A stretch of DNA of 64,000 nt from Dichomitus squalens LYAD-421 SS1. Lineage: Eukaryota > Basidiomycota > Agaricomycetes > Polyporales > Polyporaceae. Of this stretch, positions 36,486 through 47,600 are shown piece by piece. A program made the position numbers and the translations under genes. Where the stretch lies: contig NW_006766920.1 in the NCBI RefSeq assembly GCF_000275845.1, positions 48,147 through 112,146 on the forward strand. Reading direction: 5' to 3'. Position 1 is the first letter of the stretch, and every line of letters starts with the position of its first letter. The notes under the pieces were generated by a model. That model had not been told where the DNA came from. It saw only the letters and a list, made by a program, of their open reading frames with translations, and searched no databases.

Positions 36486-39132
36486 CTAATCCGCTTTCTC
36501 TTTCTTGAGCGCAAACTACAGGCATCGCTCGATCAAGCCCCATTGAGCAATAAGAAGGTGGGAGGAAACATACCACCGCGACGACCGTGCCATCGCTGAG
36601 CTTCTCCTTCCTTGGGACAAGCTGGTAGCCGAGCCATCCGGGTACGATGCGCCAGGCCGTCCAGTAGAGGACACCGAGGGCAAGGACCCCGATCCCGACA
36701 AGACAGTACCTAGGGTCAAGTATGTCAAGCAGTGCGAACGAGAGCACAATCATGATGACCGCACAAGTAGTAAGGGAGAGGAGGGGTGTCTCCGATGCCG
36801 TTGGTGGGGCGAAGGAAGGGCGCGATGATCACTGAGAGACGTGCATGAGAGCCATATCACGCTGACGAGTTTGGGATTTGCAAGACGTACGGAAGATGGA
36901 CGCGACCAAAAAGAACGCCGCAAAGGGCAGCCAGACTGCGACGACCAGCTTCAGCAAATCTGGCTAAGCGAGAAGGCAACGAGGCAAACCCTTGAAAGGG
37001 CGCGGAAGATCAGGCTTGTGGTATCGCAGCCAGAAGAGGCCAATCACGACGGCGGAGTTGATGATTTGCTGGGGGTATCCTTCCACATCGATGATGAAGG
37101 GGTATGCGACCGCGGGCGGGGGCCCAAGTATGATGATGATCTTCGTAACGGCTCAACGGTCGTATTCAGAGCCGAACAAAGTTCATGCGCACCGAGGGAA
37201 TCATGTGGACGAGGAGTCCTGGAAGAGGCGATTTTCCGGTTGGCCAGTTTGAGGCCCAAAACTTGTTACCGAAGGGGAGGGGAATACCATCCTTCGCAAG
37301 CTCCTGATTGATGCGGGCAGCTGCAAAGGACTAGAGGGTACTTGGTTTTATTAGTAGAACCAAACCAAAGTCCCCGGTACGTACAACAGTAAAGACAATC
37401 TTAGTAGAACTCGCAATCAGCCTTTGATCAAATGATTCGTCTTGGGAAACTCACTCTAGAAAATCAGGAGCGCAGTACCATATATGACTGATCAGCTCAG
37501 GTCTCTGGCGTGTGGTGTCGGAGGCCGACTTACCCCAAAGCACTGCAGCCGTGATTAGTCACGAGAGAGCGTGATATCTGGCCGCAGTCACCCACCTCAA
37601 CGCAACGAACACAGTCAGGGCTTTCTGTGCTTCTGCGCCGAACACGTTGTGGAAGAAGAGAGACGCCACCGTTACGCCGGTGTTGATGATCTCTTCTTTG
37701 GTGGCAGCCCTATAATCGACATCCATTCTTCCCTTGTTCTGGAGCACATTGTCATACAACGTTACTCACGCGAAGTATGCTACGTTTGCCAAGAGGAGAA
37801 GTATGGTTGAGATACCGAGACCGAGAGGGCCGGCGATTTTGAGCGTCCGGATGGGGTCCTTTACGTTATTCAAGACGTAGTTGACATTTGACCATCCGTT
37901 GTAAGCGTTGAGTACTTTGAACATAGCCGTTGCGTACTAGACTGCACATGAGGAACGGTCGAGGAGCAGAGGTCGCTGACAGGATGATACATACATCGTT
38001 ACTGCTGTGTGAACTTCCCGCAAATACGTTACGAAAGTTCGCGTGCGGGTCCGTCACCGAAGTGTTTCCGGCAACGACGGCCCAACCCGACACAACAATG
38101 AACAGGAGGATAACAATCTTGAAGACGGTTACACCCTGATTGGACAAGGGCAGTGTCAGCTCGATCATAAGCGCTGTTTACCCTACGTACATTCATTACC
38201 CACAGACCGAGCTTGGGGAAAAGTCCTTGGAGGACAGTCACGAACACAATGACTTGTTCACATATGTAAGCCGTGCGTACTTTCTCGATATACCAAACCA
38301 GACATACCTCCGATCGAGATACCACGAGTAACCCATCTGTCGGCCGTACGCCCTGCAGCCTCAAGAATACTACCAGGCAGGTTAGGCCCGACGACATATG
38401 GGCTCCAGTTCGATGGTGCGACCTACTTCTGTGCAAAGACCTGAGGGACAGATATTAGCATATCCCTGGTTTGGGTAAAGAAACGCACTGACAATACAGC
38501 TAGATGCAGTAAATCCAAGCAAAATGGCATTGGCAGCGAAGAGGACAGTGGCGAGGTACTTTGGTTTTTTGTACACTGCCTCGAGGTAGACCTTTTCTCC
38601 ACCGGAGCGCGGAAACATCATGCCGAACTCAAGCCAAATGAAGAGGCCACAGAATGACATTATGAACCCGAGAACCCATAGCATCAGCGATGCTCCGACT
38701 GAACCCACTGAACCCAAGATAGTCGAAGGAGTGGAGAAGACGGCGGTTCCGATGATCCGTCCCACACTTGGTAGCGACGAATGAGCATTTCCACGTGACT
38801 GAGCAAATTGCGAGACACCTCACATTAGGAGTGTGCAGCTGAAGATGCCAAGATGGCGACCCATACCGCCAGCCGCATCTGTCCCACCAAGGATGAGTAC
38901 TCGAAAGATCGGCCCCGGTCGTGCAACGCGTACCTTCCTCCAGAGACAATCCGGCCGGGTTCACTTCCGTGTCAGCCTCAGCGACGGAATCTGCCCCAAG
39001 TTCTTGCACATCGCAATCGCTTGCCGACTTCTCCACTTTCACATCCACCTGCTCGTCGAATATTGCCGCCTCCACATTTTCCGAGCTTTTACGGCCCTTG
39101 AAGGTAGGCGGAAACTTCCAAAGGGATGGCAT
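36486..39132 (-). CDS. MUP1-like high-affinity methionine permease (LAT/APC family)
   Basis: More than twelve exons on minus from ATG 39132 to TAG 36486, about 590 residues. A polar N-terminus (MPSLWKFPP...) precedes the first transmembrane segment. Family blocks in order are GGMGRHLGIFSCTLL, GRIIGTAVFSTPSTILG, SFCGLFIWLEFG, SGGEKVYLEAVYKKPKYL, NILEAAGRTADRW, TRGISIG, NGWSNVNYVLNNVKDP, TLKIAGPLGLGIST, FGAEAQKALTVFVALS, NQELAKDGIPLPFGNKFWAS, PPLPYYLY, and a C-terminus SDGTVVAVFALKKEKAD. This is the pattern of fungal MUP1 proteins, plasma-membrane amino acid/proton symporters of the LAT/APC family. A 19-nt microexon at 37381-37399 is needed to keep frame before SFAAARINQ. All other junctions agree in phase, so the gene looks functional. 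Confidence 0.88.
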
Positions 39133-39194
39133 AGAAGAGAGACCACCTATGCTGGTGAGATGATGCAAGGGAGAGAGGGAGCAGATGTGGAAGG

Positions 39195-39208
39195 AAGATC
39201 TATATAGG
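39195..39208 (-). promoter_or_regulatory. possible TATA box of the permease gene
   Basis: The near-palindromic CTATATAG lies about 65-75 nt upstream of the permease ATG at 39132. Distance and sequence suit a TATA element; the transcription start is unknown. Confidence 0.35.
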
Positions 39209-40334
39209 TCGAAGCCAACGAAGTCGAATAGGCCCGATGCAAGAACATGGTCACCCCGTCGGAGTCTTGTCTATAAAAAGCCGCGAGAGTTGCGCTATAG
39301 CTCCGGCATGCACTGTAGTGCCGAAAGTCAGAGGTAAAGACATGAAACATCGTAGTTCAGACTTGCGAAAGAACCTATCTTGTTCGTCAGCCCAATCGAT
39401 GAGATCCCGTGTGAGCACTGTTCGGATAAGAAGACTTCAACAACACGGATAGCCTTGAGTTTATTGTAAAGCACCGAACCAAACATATGTCCAACAGTCA
39501 CAAGGCTGGTCAGTCCGTTGAATACTTCATTCAGGCCTCTTTGCTAGCGCGGACAACTTCCGAGAACCCGTCAGTGTCAGTCTTCTCCTTCGCACGTTTG
39601 TCATCTGTCTCGGCCGCGTGACTGACACCTGTACCGTAGTCGTTCAGTGAATTGCCTGAGGGTAGGCGATGCCGATGTCGGAGACATTCTGTGAGCAGAT
39701 GTTCATCAAGACATGCTCAAGTATCTATGTGAAGCTTGTACTCACTGATATGCACACGTGCCGTCATGTCTCTGGACGCAGAGCACGACCCGAGAAATTG
39801 ACATCCGGGGACAGCGCAGCGCCACGCAGTTCGATGCCACTTCGTGAATCGTGACTTGCCATGACACTTATTCCAGACTGTATGTGACGCAAGCTCGCTA
39901 TGTATGTCCTCAGCCCTAGGTCATGCTGGCAGCGTCGTGAGGAAAAGGTGCTCTCGTGGTGGAACAACGGTCGGACTGAGCGTTCCGTATGGGCCGGTAT
40001 CTTGGTCCGATAGCGCCCGGATTAGCGTCTATTGTACCTCTCGTGATTGCTCTTGCACAACAAGATTGGACGACAGATTCGTGCGCGATAACTTAGACAG
40101 TATGTCGAGTCTGCACCTCGTCACTGCAACAGTGCAGCAGCTCTTGGCTTACACTACAAGCTTGGTACGAGATGAAAGAGTTGTATTCTTTGAGTAAGCA
40201 CATTTTCACGTATTCATCAATGCTTCTCATTGAAACTACTCAGGGACGATGTTGTATGTCCGCCTACTTTGGAGCACGTTTCCGGATACTTGTTCTGACA
40301 TCAACGTCGATAGCTTGAGGCTCTAGAACGCGAC
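39209..40334. other. divergent promoter region, permease and F-box gene
   Basis: A 1.1-kb stretch between two genes that point away from each other. It contains a TATAAAAAG string near 39283 in plus orientation. No further coding frame with a domain, repeat or RNA gene was found. Confidence 0.4.
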
Positions 40335-41919
40335 ATGCAGCTATCTATGGCTCAAATGAGAAGATGTCGAAACGACTCCCCAACTCTCCCCATTAGTCGA
40401 CTCCCTCCGGAACTACTCCGCATGATTTTCGGGTATCTCCGAGACCCTCCTTCTCCCCACCGTTGGAGGAACTCGACGCGCGCCCGGTTCGCGTCCTACA
40501 AACCTCTCATCGCGGCCATGCTAGTTTGCTACAAGTGGCACTCTATCGCTTCTCAGACTGCTTCCTTGTGGACGGACATCGACGTCGTACGCCAAGGCTG
40601 TTTTGCTTCTGTCTTGTTGAGCCGATCTTCGGCTGCCCCTTTTCGTTTACGCGGACGCTTCACCGAGTCAACTTCTGACCAGAACAACTCGCTCGAGGAC
40701 ATCATTTCAATCCAGCGTTCCCGTCTCCTCCAATTGGATCTTTGGGGGTCCTCCGAAGCTGAAGTTGCGTCTCCGACCCGCATGCACAACCTGCTAGCGA
40801 TGGACATGCCTCTGCTCCACATACTCTCCCTGTCATGCGAGCCGGTGGACGACGTTGCGCTTCCCTCAACAGCTTTTGGAGCTTCCGGGAAGTTCCCCAA
40901 TCTGAAAGCGATGCTCCTGGAGAACTTTCTGTGGGTCCCTTCATGTGGCCTGCCGAAGCTTACGCATCTACACCTCGCTCAAGTGGACTCTTTCACGACT
41001 CGGGACGTGCGCGATCTCCTCAGAAGTACTCCAGCCCTCGAAGTATTGGACATCACGCTGTCATCAGGACTCACTGTCGCACCAGGTTCTACGGCCCCGG
41101 CATCACCCGTCGCCCTTCCTTGTCTGCATAGTGTGTACGTCTGGAGTCTCGGGGATATTCACACGGGAAGGCACCGCCCTATCTATACCGCTTTTCCCTC
41201 CTTCACTCGCGTCGCGCATCCCAGACCGCCTCGCATTCAAGTTGAGCGGGAACTTCACCGCGTTCCGTACCGCGATTCACGGCAATGACATCTCCTTCAA
41301 GTTGGATCTTCGTGCTTCCGGAGCTTCACAGGAAGCTCGAGTGTCCTACGCGTTCGACGTCTTACCGAGAATGCTCTCGTTGTCCGGCATCGAGGAGCTT
41401 CACTTCAAAGCTCGCGATTGGGACACAACACTCCTTCTACACCTCGCATCATTCATGCCCATGGTCTCAAAGCTCTTAATCAAGCACGATGCGCACAGAA
41501 GTGAGGACGCCCGCCTTGAAGATGTGACGGAGATGGGGAAGCTCCTTGGCAATTTGCTCGAGGCAGACGATCCCGTACTCTTCCCGAAACTGACTCATTT
41601 GGACATCGTTGTTGGTGTTGCACCATCAGATTTCTGCGAACTCATCAGCTTCGGCCTTGAGAAGCGCCACAAGGACGGACGGCGCCTACAAAAGCTTCGT
41701 ATCCGGTTGGAGGATGGTGATCCGTTCGCATATTCACTGGGGAAGAGGACCGTCCCGAATCTGGACCAGAGTGGAATCAGGAATCATGTCGACTCCGCGC
41801 GTCTACATGGCGCGCGCGGTATATTCGATTCACCCAAGGGTGCGGAGGACGATGAGAGGCCGAGATGGGGGATTTGGAAGGACATTGTAACGCGGCCGCG
41901 GCATAACTACTGGGAATGA
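40335..41919 (+). CDS. F-box protein with one frameshift
   Basis: An intronless-looking F-box gene of about 528 codons. The F-box occupies about residues 17-65: LPISRLPPELLRMIFGYL, then a helix with CYKWHSIASQTASLW. The rest is a leucine-rich region of the kind found in the many F-box proteins of mushrooms (LPKLTHLHLAQV, ALEVLDITLSSG, LHSVYVWSLGDIHTG). Near 41158-41175 the frame must shift by one base. The upstream frame closes at 41288. The downstream frame, open from 40945 to 41919, continues the family pattern from GTALSIPLFPPS to the stop. No GT-AG intron with the right phase solves this. It is either a recent pseudogene or an assembly error. F-box proteins recruit substrates to SCF ubiquitin ligases. 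Confidence 0.75.
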
Positions 41920-42274
41920 TAGGGTGTTTGGGCAGCGGGCGTCGTCAGTCCACTACTTGATGCCTTCGAAGCCGAGGTAGGTATTGCCGCAACGTGTGTG
42001 TTGTGTAAGACAACCGTCTTTGTCAACGTCTTTCGATGTGACAAGTACAATGTGTGGGGTTGGAGGGACAAACACGAGTGTGCACCACGCTTACGCGAAG
42101 ACCCATATAGGGCAACTTAAGCGCCATGCTCCGCTACCTTGGCACGTGGCGCCGACAAAGGTCGTGGCAGCTGCAACACAGGAGTCCGGCGCGGAGGACC
42201 TCTTTATCGTGAGTATCGGTGGAGTTATGATGATGTTCCATTCAAGCACATGTTACGTCTGTGTCTAAGCTAAC
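41920..42274. other. intergenic after the F-box gene
   Basis: A 355-bp stretch between the F-box stop and the family remnant. It may contain the decayed 5' exons of that remnant, but I cannot align them with confidence. Confidence 0.3.
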
Positions 42275-42540
42275 CATGTTGACGGACGTGGGCACGATAC
42301 TTGGGCCGCCAGGCCCTCATGTTGCCCATGAACGGCCGCATCCAGCGCGTGTGGTTCTACTTCACAGCGTATCTAGCAGCTGGTCAACGGCACCAGCATC
42401 TCTATAATCCCACTACATTTCACAACAAGCATAGCGTCGCCAAGACGATCTGCAACGCACATCACGAGCTCACACAGCAGCTCGACAGTGCCTTCCGATC
42501 ACTGGGATGGGGATCAGGCGCTGGCCCGGAGTCCTCATGA
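42275..42540 (+). pseudogene. remnant (copy 4) of the unknown family
   Basis: This segment matches only the last exon of the family. A TMLTDVGT stretch corresponds to the AMLARRTG block, then after a shift YLGRQALMLPMNGRIQRVWF parallels RMLYLPMNGLQRVLLA in copy 3. The tail then diverges and stops at 42540. No upstream exons were found in frame. It lies 395 bp before intact copy 3 in the same orientation, which suggests an old tandem duplication with one partner decayed. Confidence 0.6.
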
Positions 42541-42934
42541 TGCTTCTGCCCAGGCACTATACCAATTTGCCTTCTCATACTGTTTTGGCCTCTCTCGCAC
42601 TTGTATGCTTGTACGTTGTTGTCTCCAGCATTGCCAACAAGCTGCGTGTGAGGTCTTGCTGTCCCCTAGTCAGCTATCCCCATGTCGCATTGTTCGCCAG
42701 CGAACTTGGAAGCATCCTCTCTTGTATAACAAGGTATGTCTTGCCGAAACCAATGCCTGAGGCAAGGAGCTCAGAGGGCAGCCGATCACTTCCGCCTGGT
42801 GATTCTTGCCAAACTCCGCGTAGAAGCACGTAGTCACGTGTATCGGCACTGTATCTGGCGGTCGCTTTCAACTCCCCACCGTTCCTCCTTGTTCCCTTGT
42901 TATCAGGCTGCACGCAGCAACCGGCTACCGCACT

Positions 42935-44189
42935 ATGGAGGCCAATGGTGTCCCACCAAAGCCAAGCTCTCCCCCAGACAACTCTGATCGTGAAGTGCTA
43001 GTGATCACTAGCACCAGTGGCGGCGGGAACTCGATCGATCACTCCGAATCTGTAGTTCTCGATAGCAGCAGCAGAGTAAGACGCATAGACGTGAGGAAAT
43101 TCCACTCAATCATGAATGAGAGCTAGTATCACTGACGGCCAAATCTAAACCAGATCATGAAGAATGCACCCATTGGAGGCTTTGCGCTCGCGTATTGTGC
43201 GCATCGACTCTATCGCCGCTACTGCCCACGTCGTCTGCCTGTTTTTACCCCATTCAAGTTGACTGAGCTCTACTTCTTATGGGGATCGGCTCTCACCCTC
43301 TCTTGCTACGCTTTTGTTTCTTTCGCGGACATTATACGAGACAGAGATCTACTAACAATCTACTTGGGCGGGGATGCTGTGGCGCATATGACCGCAAAGC
43401 AGCGGGAGGAGATTTCCAGTTCGTCGGATCAAATCCTGTTCAGAGGAACACGAGGGGTGACCTTTCGGTCAGCGTTGGAGAGCATACGCGTCGGTATGTG
43501 CTCGGTCCTCTGCAATGCCCGTTCTTTTGGCCATATCTCTATTGCAATTAGTGTCGGAATGTTAGCTCATTACCATGACTTTCTGACAATACACAGGCCT
43601 ATACGATACATACACACCTTTTCAGAAATTGAACTGGTGGCACCATCACGCACGGCACGATCGGAGGACTTGGGATGCGTGGGCTGGCGCGGTTGTCGCT
43701 ACAGACGTGAAGCTCAACCAACGAGCGTCGGGCGAAGTCCCCGACCCCCTTGCTATATCTGACCTCGACATCTGCGCGACACATCTTGCAGACTATAGCT
43801 CATTGGAACAGGTAGTTATTATCAGCTCTCCCTACAGCCATGAAGAGAGCACTCAATCGCATCGCGTTTTGTAGTACACGCAAATGGACAATAGGCTTTC
43901 CATCGCCTTTGGGATGTCAATTCCATTCGCAATGCTGGCTCGCCGGACGGGGCTCCGGATGCTGTATCTCCCTATGAACGGCTTGCAGAGGGTCCTACTT
44001 GCCGCAATCTTGTATCAATCATTCGTTGTCCTTCACTCCCGATTCGAGAATATCAAGAAGATCAAGGACAAAGGGAGATACGCCGCCATCGTGACGGCCA
44101 TGTTCCACAATTCCAGCTTCGACAAGGCAATTGAAGAGCATCGGAGGATCGTTCCGCCTGAGCTAGACTCGTTGTTCCGCGATGACTGA
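42935..44189 (+). CDS. unknown family protein, copy 3 (intact-looking, 341 aa)
   Basis: Four exons (42935-43090, 43154-43493, 43597-43811, 43875-44189) encode 341 residues. The three introns fall at the same positions and phases (0, 1, 0) as in copy 2 at 7.4-8.6 kb, and all have GT-AG ends. Shared blocks are a Ser-rich polar N-terminus, HRLYRRYCPRRLP, a hydrophobic stretch (LYFLWGSALTLSCYAFVSF) likely to cross a membrane, NWWHHHARHDRRTWDAW, DICATHLADYSS, GMSIPFAMLARRTG and MLYLPMNGLQR, followed by a charged C-terminal helix. I do not recognise the family and give no function. Conserved intron phases and an open frame across four exons argue for a real, selected gene. Confidence 0.75.
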
Positions 44190-44602
44190 AGAATGCGATA
44201 AATAGACTCCGATAGCGCCGAGAGGCGCATAAAATGTTCAATATACTACTACTACAGGGCTCTGGACGGTACTAGTCAGCGGACGAATGTCTTGTCTTAT
44301 TACTACCATCCTGGTGTACAATAAACCCTAGCGGTACAACTGGTTTCATCATCAGGTGGCGCCGTCGGCAGGCTAATCATTGCTCCACTGTGGCGATACA
44401 CTGTTGTCCGAGTGGCAAGATCTCAACCGGCTGTTGATTTATATCTGAGCAGGGCTCGCAACCATGGAAGGCTGAGGGATCAAGCAGCTGATCAGCGTTC
44501 TCAATTGACAGAATGAAGGAAGTGCCAGGATGCTAGTAATACAGACTTGGATGCACAGAACTCGAAGCACGCGATTACAGATAAGCCTTCGTAAAAGATC
44601 CC
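44190..44602. other. convergent 3' flanks
   Basis: A 413-bp stretch between family copy 3 (+) and the helical/EF-hand/ZZ gene (-), which converge here. Nothing coding is supported. Confidence 0.4.
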
Positions 44603-47600
44603 CTAGCTCAGCTTCGTGAGAAGCATAGACAACATATCTTCAATTTTCTGCATCCTGCCATCCAGCGTGTCCAGGCGTTGTTCCAGGCGTTTCTCATCGG
44701 ACGAGCTTGGGTGAGAGGTAGAAGTGTGATTTGCCAAGGTATCAATCTTCCTTTCCAACGCATCAAGGCGCAGCGTCGAAAAGCGTTGCATTTTGTTAAA
44801 CCTGTCCTCCAGCGCACCAAGCCACACGGAATGGTTGCCTTCAGCCTTGCTCTCGCCGGGCGGAAGCTGACATAGCACGAGACTGTGCATCGGCTTGTGC
44901 TTCCCCTTTATCCCGGGGTTGCTCGCCTCGCAAGTAGTACATAGGAAGGCGTCGTCTGTCGCGACCATGACATCAGTTGCAGATACACAGTTTGGTTGTA
45001 GGAGGCGTACCTTCACACTCAATACAATACCAACAGGGGCGAGTGACTCGACTAAGGCACCTTATGCAAGATACTTCACGACTGACGATGCGCTGTGCTA
45101 GTACTTCTGCGTCGCGTGCTTCCTCAAGAGGATCTCCAGCCTGTGAAAATCCGAGCGCGTTCGCGTCCAAGAGAGCTTCTTCCGCCCGAAGGAGCGCGTC
45201 ATGCGCAGCGCGGTATGTACCACCGAGCTCCCTGTGCCTGTGGACGACTTTGCGAACCTTGAGCAAACGATGAGACGGCAGATGCGGGGAGGGTAGATCG
45301 ACCCTTCGGTCCGGGCCAATTACTACAGCCAGACATTCCGATCTGTCACAGAAGTCTAGCGTGCCCCGAGCGGTATGACAATCCAGGCAGATTATACGAG
45401 CCCCAATGACACCATTTCGGCAGTGAGCACAGGTGACGCCGCTGTGATGGGTCAATGTTCAGAAGGCTACAAATTGAATAGGACCGTGGGACGCACTAGT
45501 GTTTTGGTGCAAGCCTGTGTCGATACTCGTAGACCATACGGTAGTACCGCGCTTCCGCCGGCGTCATGCTAAGGAAGCACCTCTTCATCGCCTGAAGCTC
45601 GGCCTCAGTCTCCGGAAGACTAGTCCCCTCCATGTCTGCGCGTATGAGCTGAATATAGCGTAGACGCGTTGCCTCGCGTTCTCTCAATCGAGACCGAGAG
45701 AACAGCCGCCGTCTGACCTCGTCGTGTATAGCATGAATAGCAAATCGCCAGAGGGCCTTGGGCTTGTTCATATCCAAGACGTCGAGAGAAGGCCAGAACC
45801 GCATGACATCGCAAGAGAGCTTCTTGAGATAGAAGGTGCCGTCCTCGTTGCGGGAGGCGCAGGACCAGGTTCCGGAGAAGACGCGCCCATCTCTGCTTAG
45901 GGTGCCCCGGAAGCGTCTAGGCCAGAAACGAGCAGCATAGGTGATGGTGAAGATGTAAGTCGTGTCTCCGTCTAGATCTTGCTCAGCGGTCCCTAAGAGT
46001 CTCCAGCGTGTACCGGTCGGATCAACGCCAGAAGCAACGAATTGATGAGCTTTAGACGTTGAGACATGGAGTTCGAGTGAGATCATTGGCTCAGAAGGAT
46101 ACACATCCTCCTTCCCTACGTATCCACACCAGTGTCCAAGTCTATGTGGAAGGGAAGTCAGACGTTACAATGGTCATACAGTGAATTTGTCCGGAACTCA
46201 CATTGTTTGCAATGGTCCTTCTGCGTTCAGATCTTCTGCTGATGGGACGAATTCTGGGCTGACGAGAGGATCGTCCATGTTTTCCACCGGGTGATTGAGA
46301 ATGACATGAGGGGGGTGTCTCGACGGCTCGTCAGCGTCGGTAAATACTGGATCACCGTAGCGGACCTCTCGAAGCCGGTCGAAGGACCACAATGAGGAAG
46401 GGTCGTGCCAGTAGTTGAACTAGCAAGGCGGATCAGCGTCGATATTGATGATCAAGCCACGCAAACATACCATCTCAAACGCGAAGACCTTGAACTGCTG
46501 AGTCGGCTCGTGGTTTTGTTGTTTGAACAAATCTGGTAAGTCCTGCACCTCAGCATCTAACTCATTCAAAGTAGGTACCGTACGCACTCTCCAGATTGTG
46601 GTAGCGATCGTTGATCGCTTGGAAAACCCACTCAAGCGTATTCGCAGAGTCCCACAACTCGTCCTTGTGGAGAACGGTCGTCCGCGCAAGGCGCATGATC
46701 TCGAGATCGCGTTGGAGTAGGAGATAGAGCAGGACAAAGACGTTCTGAAGGAATAGCAGCTATCAGCAACGCTTCACGATTGCCTGAAAAGAATAGCACC
46801 TTCTCTATTCTTCCGGGTCCGGTGACGAGTATCAGCGTGTCCGCGGCATCGATGTCATACCTAATGGTCTCTAGTCTCTCTCGCATCCGATTCTCTTCAT
46901 CAACCACGTAGCTCTGAAAGTTCTCTCGCATTGCATCGTTCCACTCGGCTCGACGGAACCCCGTGGTGAGTTCGGTAATGAGGGACCAGACCGAGTCGAG
47001 ATAGCGTTCGACGAATCGTCGGTTGGCGGGGAGAACGTGCGACTTGACGGCAAACATCTTGTCAAGGAGGTGGTCGATCTGAACAACGTAATGAGTCATC
47101 GCCATCTGCCAGCCTGACGTTCCAACATCAGCGCGAATTCGTCTTCCCAAACAGAGGGCAGCCTACCAACAGCCCAGTATGCCATCCAGTGAAGCAAACT
47201 GCACGGAAAGTAACTCAATGTCAATTCGGACCCAGAAGCTTGCGGCGCACCTCCAATCTGCGGGCCGAGCAGTGGTGAAGGCATTAGCCTCGCCCACCGT
47301 GATGAAGCCAGATGCATCGTCGTCGAATGCTTCTATGATGGCTTGCAGCCGAGTCACGTTGATGTACTCCAGCGTCCATTCGTCCTGCTCGGTGATAAGC
47401 GTAGGGTAGTCGCAGTCGGTGAATGTTTGCTCGTTCTTCCGGAGCTTGTCGAGCTTTTCCAAGCAGTAGTCACGAAGCGCGAGGACAAAGTGCCGCGCTT
47501 TAACGTTGCCTCGCCAGCGCTGCATACCGTTATTCAGTCATCCTCTTCATCACCTTCAATCAATTTAGACGTACCATCTCCTTCCAGATATTGCTCAGAT

